DNA from: Yeguia hominis
GTDB taxonomy: Bacteria > Bacillota > Clostridia > Oscillospirales > Acutalibacteraceae
Assembly: GCF_014384705.1 (NCBI RefSeq)
Contig: NZ_JACRSN010000016.1
Span: 1 to 64,000, forward strand
DNA: 64,000 nt
Reading direction: 5' to 3'
Shown: piece by piece, positions 50,286 through 58,475 of the stretch
Position numbering within the stretch: position 1 is the first letter of the stretch
Layout: each line of letters begins with the position of its first letter
The notes under the pieces: generated by a model
Databases searched by the model: none
What the model was told of the DNA's origin: nothing
What the model saw: the letters and a program-made list of their open reading frames with translations, nothing else
Translations under genes and position numbers: made by a program

Positions 50286-51257
50286 ATGCAGACCGTTCAG
50301 ATTTTGGAAAACGACGCCGGCATGCGTCTTGATAAATTTCTCACCAAAGCATACCCAAATCTGCCGCAATCCATGCTTTACAAGGCGATTCGAAAAAAAG
50401 ATATTAAATGCAACGGAAAGCGCTGCGAAATTTCAACCCGCTTACAGGCCGGAGACATCCTGACCATGTATCTCAAGGATGAATTTTTTGTAAAAGAACC
50501 GGAAAGCTATGATTTCATGAAAGCCCCGGTAAAGCTCAAAATTCTCTACGAGGACGACAACATTCTGTTGCTGGATAAAAAGCCCGGGCTGCTGGTTCAT
50601 CCGGATCAGACCTATCATTTTGATTCTCTGATTGCCCGTCTGCAGCATTATCTCTATGACAAGGGCGAGTATCTTCCCGAAGCAGAAAACAGCTTCGCGC
50701 CTGCACTGGTCAATCGAATTGACCGAAATACCGGCGGCATCGTCATTGCTGCCAAAAACGCCGAATCGCTCCGCATTTTAAATGAAAAAATGAAGAACCG
50801 GGAACTGGAAAAGACCTACCTTTGCGTTGTAAACGGCATCCTTGCAGAAAAATCAGCCACACTGGAAGCCTTTCTCGAAAAAAACGAAGAGCAAAACCGC
50901 GTGTATATTTCCGACACACCGAATGCACGCACGCGAACCATCCGCACCCGCTACCGCGTCCTTGCTGAGCGGGGAGGCCGCTCTCTTCTGGAAGTCGATC
51001 TGCTCACCGGACGGACCCATCAGATCCGGGCGCACTTCGCGTATCTCGGGCACCCGCTTGCCGGAGACGGAAAATACGGACGCAACAAACACAACCGTGG
51101 TTCCGGATATCCTTATCAGGCACTTTATTCCTATCGGCTGACCTTCCGATTTACAACACCCGCAGGAATTCTTTCCTATTTGGACGGAAAATCCTTCACA
51201 GCGGAAGACGTATGGTTTTTGGATCAGTTCTACCACTCCGGAAGTTCCAAAAAATAA
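50286..51257 (+). CDS. RluA-family pseudouridine synthase
   Basis: A 323-residue rRNA/tRNA pseudouridine synthase. An S4 RNA-binding domain (about 10-70; MRLDKFLTKAYPNLPQSMLY) precedes the RluA catalytic domain with Asp146 in NRIDRNTGGIV, where most members have HRLDxxTSG. GRTHQIRAHFAYLGHPLAGD is typical. The target U cannot be told (RluC/RluD-like). GGAGGA precedes the ATG. Single gene. Confidence 0.93.
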   Translation: MQTVQILENDAGMRLDKFLTKAYPNLPQSMLYKAIRKKDIKCNGKRCEISTRLQAGDILTMYLKDEFFVKEPESYDFMKAPVKLKILYEDDNILLLDKKPGLLVHPDQTYHFDSLIARLQHYLYDKGEYLPEAENSFAPALVNRIDRNTGGIVIAAKNAESLRILNEKMKNRELEKTYLCVVNGILAEKSATLEAFLEKNEEQNRVYISDTPNARTRTIRTRYRVLAERGGRSLLEVDLLTGRTHQIRAHFAYLGHPLAGDGKYGRNKHNRGSGYPYQALYSYRLTFRFTTPAGILSYLDGKSFTAEDVWFLDQFYHSGSSKK

Positions 51258-51268
51258 TGCAAAACGCC

Positions 51269-51360
51269 CTCTGCGGCACCGGCCTGAACCCGCTGTCCGC
51301 TTGTGTGGTCAACACAAGCGGGCGCGATTCTGTATGACCCATCGGTATCGCAGAGGGCAA
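51269..51360. terminator. Large structured bidirectional terminator region
   Basis: GCCCTCTGCG (near 51270) pairs with CGCAGAGGGC (near 51350), with an inner ACCG/CGGT stem and a second strong hairpin CCGCTTGTGT-GGTCA-ACACAAGCGG inside. T-rich tracts follow on both sides. It separates the convergent RluA-family and DUF1284 genes. The nested form is more elaborate than a simple terminator. Confidence 0.6.
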
Positions 51361-51364
51361 TCTT

Positions 51365-51766
51365 TTATTGCAACGCCTTTTGCAGTTTTGAAAAGCTGCA
51401 AAATCCGGCTTCTTTCCAGCGGCATCCGCCGCAAACCGCTTCAAAATCTGCTTTCGTTCCTGTTTTGAGACGCGCCCGGAGTTCTGCATACCGGTATCGT
51501 CCAGGGTGCAGAGAAAATGCCTGCAAAAGTATCTGGTCACGCATTCGCACATTTTCCGTCCCCAAACGGCATCCTCCATCCGGCGTATGATTGGGACAAT
51601 GCAGGCAGAGCGGATCCGCTTCTCCACAGCAAAGGCGGATGCGCATTTCCGGTTTCATTTGCAGACATTGCAGGATTCGCTCCATCTCTCGGGAAAAGCT
51701 CTCATCGTATCCGCAGCCTTCAAAAAGCGCCGTACAGAACAGATGATGCGCTCTAATTTGAAGCAT
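51365..51766 (-). CDS. DUF1284 family cysteine-rich protein
   Basis: A 133-residue conserved protein. It begins LQIRAHHLFCTALFEGCGYD, the DUF1284 signature, and has cysteine groups (CCGEADPLCLHCPNH, CGGCRWKEAGFC) suggesting an Fe-S or zinc site. Function unknown. It overlaps the bioY 3' end by 14 bp, so it is the last gene of the birA-bioY operon. Confidence 0.85.
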   Translation of the reverse strand: MLQIRAHHLFCTALFEGCGYDESFSREMERILQCLQMKPEMRIRLCCGEADPLCLHCPNHTPDGGCRLGTENVRMRDQILLQAFSLHPGRYRYAELRARLKTGTKADFEAVCGGCRWKEAGFCSFSKLQKALQ

Positions 51767-52313
51767 AGCCCGTCAGATGCGCCGCCGCAAGCCCTTTTCG
51801 TACTGCAAGCGCGACCAAATAGGCGCCCGCGACCGAAAGAACATCTTTGATCAAATACGGCACCGATGCAATCAGGAATGACTGCAAAACGGTATTTTGG
51901 GTAACCAGAGAAAACTGGACAGCGCCCGCCAAATGGCACGTCAATAGTCCAGCAAGCCCCAACGCAATGCAAATGGCCGGATTTTGAAACCGAACGGAAA
52001 CCCCGCAAAGCGCCGCCATGGCAAGAAATCCAAAAATAAATCCGCCGGTCATTCCGAACAGGACACCTGCTCCGCCTGAAAAATTTGAAAACACCGGAAC
52101 GCCGGCAAGTCCAAGCAGTACATAGACGCCAACGGAACAGAGTCCGAGCTTCCAGCCCAAAACATACCCGCACAGCGCGACTGCAAAAGTTTGCAGTGTG
52201 ATCGGCACCCCGCTCGGAAGCGGAATGGAAAGCTGGGAAAGAACGATCAGAACCGCTGTAAACACGGCGCCCAGCACGAGTTCCTTTGTTGTGATTCGTT
52301 TTGTATTTGTCAT
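51753..52313 (-). CDS. bioY: Biotin transporter BioY (ECF S component)
   Basis: The 186-residue membrane substrate-binding subunit for biotin has about six spans and the family motif LPSGVPITLQTFAVALCGYVLG. It works alone or with a shared ECF module, which is not in the window. Its start overlaps the birA stop by 4 bp. A second, degenerate bioY fragment lies at 28.2-28.4 kb. Confidence 0.95.
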   Translation of the reverse strand: MTNTKRITTKELVLGAVFTAVLIVLSQLSIPLPSGVPITLQTFAVALCGYVLGWKLGLCSVGVYVLLGLAGVPVFSNFSGGAGVLFGMTGGFIFGFLAMAALCGVSVRFQNPAICIALGLAGLLTCHLAGAVQFSLVTQNTVLQSFLIASVPYLIKDVLSVAGAYLVALAVRKGLAAAHLTGYASN

Positions 52314-53296
52314 GTTGATCTTCTCCTTACGCTAACTTCTCCGGAAGAAAGAGATTGAACGGCGCCGTCTGCAAAGCGCACCACCAAATTGGCATCCGCG
52401 TCAATATCCAGCACGTGAGCCGGACGGCTTCCGCCCGGAGAAAGGACATCGACGTCGCACCCGATCAAAAACGATCGGCTGCGGTATTCCTCCATAAACG
52501 TTTTATCCGGCAGTTTTGTATACAACTCAAAAAATGCTCTGCAAATTTCTGCAGTCAGCCGGCTCCGAATGCCGGAGACATGGGCGTTCTCTCCAAATAG
52601 AGCGGTTGCAATCGAGGAAATTTCCTCCGGAAATCCGCCTGCCGGAGGCGCAATGTTGATCCCGATCCCCAACACCGCATAGGCAAGACCGCCGGATTCA
52701 AAATTCATGGAAGCTTCCGTCAGGATTCCGCAAACCTTCCGGCCGTCACAATAAACGTCATTGACCCATTTGATCTGTGCCGGGCGTCCGCTCGCTGTTT
52801 CTATGACCCGTGCAACGGCAACTGCCGCCGCAGTTGTTATGAGCAGCGCATCCTGCGCGAGAAGCGTCGGACGCAGCAAAATACTCATGTAGATTCCGGT
52901 ATCAGGCGGAGAATAAAAACTTCTCCCCAAACGGCCTTTTCCCATTGTTTGCCGGTTGGCCACGCAGACAAGCCCCTCCGGCGCACCCGCTTCCGCCTTT
53001 TGTTTGAGAATGGTATTGGTGGAGGGAACCTCCTCGTAAACTTCAAACTGCAACGGGGTTTTAAAATCGGAAAGCCAAAAGCCGATGCTTTGCGGAGAAA
53101 GAATATCGCTCTCGCCGGACAAACAGTAGCCCTTTTTGCCGACCGCTTCAATCGGATAGCCCTTTTTCTTCAGTTCCTGAACTGCTTTCCAGACTGCATT
53201 CCGGCTGACGCCAAGCATTCTGGCAAGCTCCGCTCCCGGATATTCGGTTCCTTTATTCTGTTCTAAAATTTCCAGAACTGCTTCTCTGACATGCAT
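52310..53296 (-). CDS. birA: Biotin-protein ligase / biotin repressor BirA
   Basis: The 328-residue bifunctional BirA joins an N-terminal winged helix (1-60; LARMLGVSRNAVWKAVQELK), a central ligase domain with the biotinyl-AMP loop MGKGRLGRSF and KWVNDVYCDGRKVCGIL, and a small C-terminal domain. It biotinylates carboxylases and represses biotin genes. A BirA-type operator overlaps its own promoter, so bioY-birA control is autoregulatory. Confidence 0.95.
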   Translation of the reverse strand: MHVREAVLEILEQNKGTEYPGAELARMLGVSRNAVWKAVQELKKKGYPIEAVGKKGYCLSGESDILSPQSIGFWLSDFKTPLQFEVYEEVPSTNTILKQKAEAGAPEGLVCVANRQTMGKGRLGRSFYSPPDTGIYMSILLRPTLLAQDALLITTAAAVAVARVIETASGRPAQIKWVNDVYCDGRKVCGILTEASMNFESGGLAYAVLGIGINIAPPAGGFPEEISSIATALFGENAHVSGIRSRLTAEICRAFFELYTKLPDKTFMEEYRSRSFLIGCDVDVLSPGGSRPAHVLDIDADANLVVRFADGAVQSLSSGEVSVRRRST

Positions 53297-53319
53297 ACAC
53301 TCACCCCTTTCTTTCTTTT

Positions 53320-53349
53320 ATTATAATCGGCTTTCACCTGGCATGTCAA
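53320..53349 (-). promoter_or_regulatory. Promoter of birA-bioY
   Basis: TTGACA (53344-53349), 18-bp spacer, TATAAT (53320-53325) on the minus strand. Confidence 0.8.
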
Positions 53350-53373
53350 CCAAATTTTAAATGAGGGTTGACA
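53344..53373. promoter_or_regulatory. BirA operator
   Basis: TGTCAACC (53344-53351) and GGTTGACA (53366-53373) are perfect inverted half-sites separated by 14 AT-rich bases, as in known Firmicutes BirA sites. One half-site contains the -35 box, so binding should block transcription. Confidence 0.85.
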
Positions 53374-53386
53374 TTTCGAGTAAAAA

Positions 53387-53416
53387 AGAAGATGCAGTGG
53401 CTGCACCTTCTTTTTT
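53387..53416 (-). terminator. Terminator of the histidine operon
   Basis: AAGAAGATGCAG / CTGCACCTTCTT with TGG loop and T-runs on both sides. It lies just after hisE (stop at 53419) on the minus strand. Confidence 0.85.
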
Positions 53417-53418
53417 AT

Positions 53419-53745
53419 TTACGTATTTTTGTCAACCTGATGAAAAGTCTTTAAATTTCCTGTTTTTTCACTGCGCTTTTCCAATTCCGCCGCAACCGCT
53501 TCCTGCGAAATGCCCTCGTTGACCATCAACACCGTCAGGTGGTACAGCAAATCCGCAATCTCCAGGACCGTTTCTTCCGGGTTGCCGTTTTTGGCGGCAA
53601 TCAGAACTTCTCCGCATTCTTCTGCGCATTTTTTCAAAATCTTATCCAGCCCTTTTTCAAACAGATAACAGGTATAGGAACCTTCCGCCTTGGTTTCTCT
53701 GCGGCTCAGTACCGTTTTATACAAGGCCTTCATTGCTTCGTCCAT
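53419..53745 (-). CDS. hisE: Phosphoribosyl-ATP pyrophosphatase
   Basis: HisE hydrolyses phosphoribosyl-ATP to phosphoribosyl-AMP, step 2 of histidine synthesis. The 108-residue all-alpha protein shows LFEKGLDKILKKCAEECGEV, with the Glu residues that bind Mg. I chose ATG 53745 (AAAGGA at 9 nt, and the family start). An earlier ATG at 53769 that overlaps the upstream stop would add eight residues. It is separate from hisI, which is instead fused to hisA. Confidence 0.93.
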   Translation of the reverse strand: MDEAMKALYKTVLSRRETKAEGSYTCYLFEKGLDKILKKCAEECGEVLIAAKNGNPEETVLEIADLLYHLTVLMVNEGISQEAVAAELEKRSEKTGNLKTFHQVDKNT

Positions 53746-53768
53746 ATTTTCCAATCCTTTCGTTTCCA

Positions 53769-54842
53769 TCACAACGTTCTTTTTTGAATTTCGCGGAAGA
53801 AACAGCTATGTGCGCCGGTATGGCAGGCCGGGCCTGTCTGCCGGACCTTTACAAGCAGCGTATCATTGTCGCAATCCGCTGTAATCGAGACAACATCCTG
53901 ATAATGACCGGAGGTGGCACCCTTATTCCAGAGTTCATGCCGGCTCCGACTGTAAAACCAAGTGCGGCCCGTCTCAATTGTCAGTTTCAGCGACTCCCGG
54001 TTCATATAAGCGAGCATCAAAACCTCGTTGGTTCCTTCTTCCTGAACGATGGCTGGAATCAGTCCGCTTTTTTGAAAGAACCGCTCCAAAGTCGGCATTT
54101 TCTGACGCCGGGCAGCGCTCTCTTCGACCAAACCAGCAACCGTAATCGCCGATTTCAGATCCAGCGCACCCGAATACAGGGCTTTTCCGCAAATTGCCCC
54201 GTACAGATTGAGGTTGGTCAGATTGATGATATCTTTTAGGCTACTGACCCCGCCGCTCGCAATGATATGGAACGAAAACGCATAATTCAGCCGGTCAAGC
54301 ATATCCAGATTCGGACCATTCATCGTGCCGTCGCGCGCAATATCTGTAAAAATAATGTTTTGCACACCGGCTTTTTCCATTTCCGCCGCCATATCGAGGT
54401 AATCCACCTCAGTCGTTTCTGTCCAGCCGTCCGCCGCGACCTTTCCGTTGCGCGCATCGATACTGACGGCAACTTGTTCCCCATATTTCTGTACGGCTTC
54501 CCGGACAAAATCCGGGCTATTCAGCGCGGCAGAGCCGAGGATTACCCTTGCCACACCATTTTTGAGATAAAAATCGACCGTTTCCATATCCCGGATTCCG
54601 CCGCCGACTTCTACCTGCAGCCCCGTGTTCCGTACAATGTTTAAAATCACCTCTTGATTGACCGGTTTTTTGGCTTTCGCACCATCCAGGTCAACCACAT
54701 GCATCCAGACTGCGCCATCATGTTCAAATCCTTTTGCAGTTGCAACCGGATCTTCCGCAACTTTGTGTGCGGTATCGTATTCTCCCTGGATCAGACGAAC
54801 GCAGGCCCCATCCTTTAAATCAATTGCAGGTAAAATAATCAT
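53769..54842 (-). CDS. HisA-HisI fusion protein
   Basis: A 357-residue bifunctional enzyme. Residues 1-240 are HisA (ProFAR isomerase, beta/alpha barrel), with Asp8 in LPAIDLKDG and Asp129 in SIDARNGKVA, the acid-base pair; TDIARDGTMNGPN is HisA-like. Residues about 250-350 are HisI (phosphoribosyl-AMP cyclohydrolase), with zinc and metal ligands in ADCDNDTLLVKVRQTGPACH and GAHSC (Cys324, 340, 347). The usual operon has hisF between hisA and hisI; here the two are one frame and hisF is absent. ATG 54842 is preceded by GAGGAG at 9 nt. It catalyses steps 3 and 4 of the pathway. Confidence 0.92.
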   Translation of the reverse strand: MIILPAIDLKDGACVRLIQGEYDTAHKVAEDPVATAKGFEHDGAVWMHVVDLDGAKAKKPVNQEVILNIVRNTGLQVEVGGGIRDMETVDFYLKNGVARVILGSAALNSPDFVREAVQKYGEQVAVSIDARNGKVAADGWTETTEVDYLDMAAEMEKAGVQNIIFTDIARDGTMNGPNLDMLDRLNYAFSFHIIASGGVSSLKDIINLTNLNLYGAICGKALYSGALDLKSAITVAGLVEESAARRQKMPTLERFFQKSGLIPAIVQEEGTNEVLMLAYMNRESLKLTIETGRTWFYSRSRHELWNKGATSGHYQDVVSITADCDNDTLLVKVRQTGPACHTGAHSCFFREIQKRTL

Positions 54843-54908
54843 GTCCTTCCACTCCTCTCCGACCGGCATCCTTTCCACTGCACAATGCCGGTTTTCATTT
54901 ATATCCTA

Positions 54909-55487
54909 TCACAAAACGCCTTTCGTGGAAAGAGGATTTTCCCCGCCGGAGCGTGTCACCGCTTCTTTGAGCGCATGCCCCAGAGACTTGTAAACCGCTT
55001 CGGTAATATGATGGGAATTTTTTCCGTATTCCTCTTTGATGTGCAGGGTAATGCCGGCGTTGACCGCAAATGCCCGCAGAAACTCCTCGGTCATACAGCT
55101 GTCATAGGTCCCGATCCGTTCTTCGGGAAACTCCGCCCGAAACGCAAGATACGCCCGCCCGCTCAGGTCGCATACCGCAAGCACCAACGCTTCGTCCATC
55201 GGTACATAAAAGCTGCCGTACCGCCGGATTCCGGAAAAATCCCCCAAAGCTTTTGCAAACGCTTTTCCGAGCACAATCCCGGTATCCTCTACCGTATGAT
55301 GACAATCCACCTGCAGATCGCCTTTTGCCTTTACGGTCAGCCCGAACCCGCCGTGCACCGCAAAGGCCGTAAGCATGTGGTCAAAAAAGCCGATTCCGGT
55401 AGAAATCTCCACCGCGCCGCCGTCCAGGTTCAGATCGACCTGAATTACCGTTTCTTTGGTCTCACGGATCTCTGCTGCACGCCGCAT
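54909..55487 (-). CDS. hisB: Imidazoleglycerol-phosphate dehydratase
   Basis: The 192-residue HisB has the two metal-binding His motifs FFDHMLTAFAVHGG and DCHHTVEDTGI, and KNSHHITEAVYKSLGHAL near the end. It needs imidazole-glycerol phosphate from HisF-HisH, whose genes are not in the operon. It overlaps the hisC stop by one base. Confidence 0.95.
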   Translation of the reverse strand: MRRAAEIRETKETVIQVDLNLDGGAVEISTGIGFFDHMLTAFAVHGGFGLTVKAKGDLQVDCHHTVEDTGIVLGKAFAKALGDFSGIRRYGSFYVPMDEALVLAVCDLSGRAYLAFRAEFPEERIGTYDSCMTEEFLRAFAVNAGITLHIKEEYGKNSHHITEAVYKSLGHALKEAVTRSGGENPLSTKGVL

Positions 55488-56548
55488 CAGGATTCCCCCT
55501 CTTTTAAAATCGATTCCAGCGCCGAAAGCACGGCGCGATCTTCTTCCTCTGTCCCCGCAGTCACGCGGAGGCAGCCTTTCATGAGCCGCACGGCAATGCC
55601 TTTTTGCAGCAATGCTTCATAAATGGGCTTGGCCTCCGCTGTTCGGATCAACACAAAATTGGTCACACTTTCAAGTACTGCCAGCCTATCCGGAAATTGC
55701 GATTCCAGCGCCTTGCATCCGGCGTACAACACATCTCTGGACGCCAGAATTCTAGAAATTGCAGCTTTTGCTTCTTCCTTTCGGCGGTAAACCGCTGCAC
55801 CGGCCGCCTGCGAAACGGTGTTCAGATTATACGGCGATTTTACCGCGCGAAGCACCCGGATCAGCGTATCATTTGCAACCGCAAATCCCAGCCGGAGTGC
55901 CGCCATACCGAACGCCTTTGAACAGGTTCGCAGAACGATCAAATTTTCATACGTCGGCGCCTCCTGCAGAAGGCTCTGATCCCAAAAGTCCATATAGGCT
56001 TCGTCCAGCACGACGAGCGCATCCACCGAACGAATCAGCCGCCGCACTGCTTCGCGGTCGAGGCCGATTGATGTCGGATTACAGGGGTTCGAGAAAATCA
56101 GCATCCGGATATTTTCCCGGCGGCATGTTGCGATGACGGCGTCGACATCAATTTTCAGCATGTCGTCTTTTGGAAATTCTACACATTCCGCCTCTGCCAG
56201 CGACCCGTAAAACCGGTACATGGAAAAGTCCGGCGTCAGGGTAAGCATCCGTTCTCCACGCAGCAAAAATGCGTTCATGATGACTGAAATCAGCTCATCG
56301 GATCCGTTTCCCGCCGTAACGTAACGCGCATCAATCCCATAATATTCCGCAAACGCCGCACAGAGCGCGCCTGCCGAAGGGTCCGGGTAACGATTGTACG
56401 CTGCCTGCATCATTGCCTCTGCGAATTCCGCCCGCAGTGCTTCCGATGCATTAAAGCAGGATTCATTGGCGTCCAGCCGGATCGGATAAGTTCCGACAAC
56501 CGGACTATACGGCACCAGGTTCTTTACTTTTTCATTCAGCGCATACAT
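55487..56548 (-). CDS. hisC: Histidinol-phosphate aminotransferase
   Basis: A 353-residue fold-type I PLP enzyme. TAGNGSDELI and the PLP lysine motif RTCSKAFGMAALRLGF are present, along with DEAYMDF. It transaminates imidazole-acetol phosphate. It overlaps hisD by 13 bp. Confidence 0.95.
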   Translation of the reverse strand: MYALNEKVKNLVPYSPVVGTYPIRLDANESCFNASEALRAEFAEAMMQAAYNRYPDPSAGALCAAFAEYYGIDARYVTAGNGSDELISVIMNAFLLRGERMLTLTPDFSMYRFYGSLAEAECVEFPKDDMLKIDVDAVIATCRRENIRMLIFSNPCNPTSIGLDREAVRRLIRSVDALVVLDEAYMDFWDQSLLQEAPTYENLIVLRTCSKAFGMAALRLGFAVANDTLIRVLRAVKSPYNLNTVSQAAGAAVYRRKEEAKAAISRILASRDVLYAGCKALESQFPDRLAVLESVTNFVLIRTAEAKPIYEALLQKGIAVRLMKGCLRVTAGTEEEDRAVLSALESILKEGES

Positions 56549-57840
56549 TCCAATTCCTCCGCCCTCACTGCAATTGCATTCGCATGCGCCGTCAGGCCCT
56601 CCGCGTTTGCCAGCGTGATGACATCCGATTTGGCTGCCATCAGCGCGTCCTGTGTATAATAGATAAAACCGGATTTCTTGACAAAACTATCCACAGAAAG
56701 CGGAGAGAAAAAGCGGGCCGTTCCGCCTGTCGGCAGGACGTGATTCGGTCCTGCGTAGTAATCCCCGATCGGTTCCGGAGAATAGTTTCCGAGGAACACG
56801 GAACCGGCATTATCCAGCCGTCCCAGCAGCTCCATTGGATTTTTCGTGCAAATTTCCGCATGTTCCGGCGCCAAGGTATTGGCAAAATCAAGTGCAACGT
56901 CAATCGAATCGCAAACAATTGCTGCACCGAATCCGGAAAGAGACGCTTCGATCATTTCTTTGCGCGAAAGACCGGCGATCTGCCGGGCAATCTCCCGATC
57001 GGTCTCTTCTGCAAGGCGTTCCGAGGTAGTCAGCAAAATCGCCGACGCCAGCACATCGTGCTCCGCCTGAGACATTAAGTCTGCCGCCAGATAGCGCGGA
57101 TCCGCCGTTTCGTCTGCCATGATGAGAATCTCACTCGGACCTGCAATCATGTCGATGTCCACCACGCCGTAAAGCTGCTTTTTTGCCGTTGCGACATAGA
57201 TATTTCCCGGTCCGACGATTTTATCGACCTTCGGCACAGACGCTGTCCCGTAAGCCAGCGCCGCCACAGCCTGCGCGCCGCCAATACAGAACACCCGATC
57301 CACGCCGGCCGCCACAGCCGCCGCCAAAATATCCGGATTCATGCCGCCGTCTTTGGAAGGCGGCGTCACCATTACAACCTCTTCCACGCCGGCAATTTTT
57401 GCAGGAATTGCATTCATCAGAACCGAAGAGGGGTACGCTGCCGTGCCGCCCGGCACATAGATACCTGCGCGCTTCAGCCCACGCACTCTCTGGCCGACCA
57501 TAACGCCATCGGCACGGGTCTCAAACCAACTTTGCTGCTTTTGCCGCTCATGAAAGGCCCGAATATTTTCCGCCGCGTGCGCAATTGCCTGTCGAAGCTC
57601 CGGTGCAGACGCTTCCGCAAGCCGCCTGACTTCCTCTTGCGGAAGTTCCAAGGCTCCCAGTTCCACACCGTCAAATTGTTTCGTGTACTGCCGGACTGCC
57701 GCATCTCCGTCCTTCCGGACAGCAGCAAGAATTTCTGCAACCGCGCTGTCGACCCGGCGCCCTTTTTCTTCGTCGCGTGTTTTGAGCTGCGCAATAAATG
57801 CCTCGCAGGTATTTCGATCTCCTTTGATGATCTGGATCAT
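56536..57840 (-). CDS. hisD: Histidinol dehydrogenase
   Basis: A 434-residue NAD-dependent zinc enzyme for the last two steps. It shows YVPGGTAAYPSSVLMNAIPA, IGGAQAVAALAYGT, VGPGNIYVATAKKQL and AGPSEILI. It overlaps hisG by 4 bp. Confidence 0.97.
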   Translation of the reverse strand: MIQIIKGDRNTCEAFIAQLKTRDEEKGRRVDSAVAEILAAVRKDGDAAVRQYTKQFDGVELGALELPQEEVRRLAEASAPELRQAIAHAAENIRAFHERQKQQSWFETRADGVMVGQRVRGLKRAGIYVPGGTAAYPSSVLMNAIPAKIAGVEEVVMVTPPSKDGGMNPDILAAAVAAGVDRVFCIGGAQAVAALAYGTASVPKVDKIVGPGNIYVATAKKQLYGVVDIDMIAGPSEILIMADETADPRYLAADLMSQAEHDVLASAILLTTSERLAEETDREIARQIAGLSRKEMIEASLSGFGAAIVCDSIDVALDFANTLAPEHAEICTKNPMELLGRLDNAGSVFLGNYSPEPIGDYYAGPNHVLPTGGTARFFSPLSVDSFVKKSGFIYYTQDALMAAKSDVITLANAEGLTAHANAIAVRAEELECMR

Positions 57841-58475
57841 TCCATTTCCTCCTTCGCAGCTTCCAATTTATCGGCAAAGGCCTCGATTTCCGCCTTGCGC
57901 AATTTCAGGCTTGCCGGATTGACGATCATCCGTGCAGAAATCTCCGCGACGGTTTCAATGACCTGCAAACCGTTTTCCCGAAGTGTCGAACCGGTCTCTA
58001 CAATATCGACAATGGCATCCGAAAGTCCCAGCAGCGGTGCCAGTTCAACAGAACCCTCGATCTTTATGACCCGGATATCCATCGCCTTGCTCTCAAAAAA
58101 CGCGCGCGTAACCGCAGGGTATTTCGATGCAATCGTTTTTACTGTATAACCGCTGTAAAAATCCCGGTCCTTCGGTCCTGCCAGCGCAAACCGGCATTTT
58201 CCAAACCCAAAATCCAGCACTTCATAAAAGCTGCCGCCGCTCTCCATGATGGTGTCTTTTCCGACGACGCCGATATCACACACGCCGTACTCCACATAGG
58301 TAATCACGTCCGCCGCCTTTGCCAGTACGACCTCAAACGAGCCGTCTCCGACCGGCAAAATCAGCCGCCGACCTTTATTCCGCACTGCCGTGCAATCGTA
58401 CCCCGCCTTTTCCAGCAGCGCAACCGTGTCTTTCTCCAACCGTCCTTTTGTCAGGGCTATCCGAATGGGTTTCAT
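57837..58475 (-). CDS. hisG: ATP phosphoribosyltransferase, short form
   Basis: The 212-residue HisG catalyses the first, committed step. The C-terminal regulatory ACT-like domain of the long form is absent, so it needs HisZ, encoded just upstream. IALTKGRLEKDTVALLEKAG and VETGSTLRENGL are typical. It overlaps hisZ by 4 bp. Confidence 0.96.
   Translation of the reverse strand: MKPIRIALTKGRLEKDTVALLEKAGYDCTAVRNKGRRLILPVGDGSFEVVLAKAADVITYVEYGVCDIGVVGKDTIMESGGSFYEVLDFGFGKCRFALAGPKDRDFYSGYTVKTIASKYPAVTRAFFESKAMDIRVIKIEGSVELAPLLGLSDAIVDIVETGSTLRENGLQVIETVAEISARMIVNPASLKLRKAEIEAFADKLEAAKEEME

Noticed and set aside
53769..54842. HisA part being a mis-called HisF
   Set aside because: LPAIDLKDG and SIDARNGKVAADGW are HisA signatures; HisF motifs such as C-LDVxxGRVVKG are absent.
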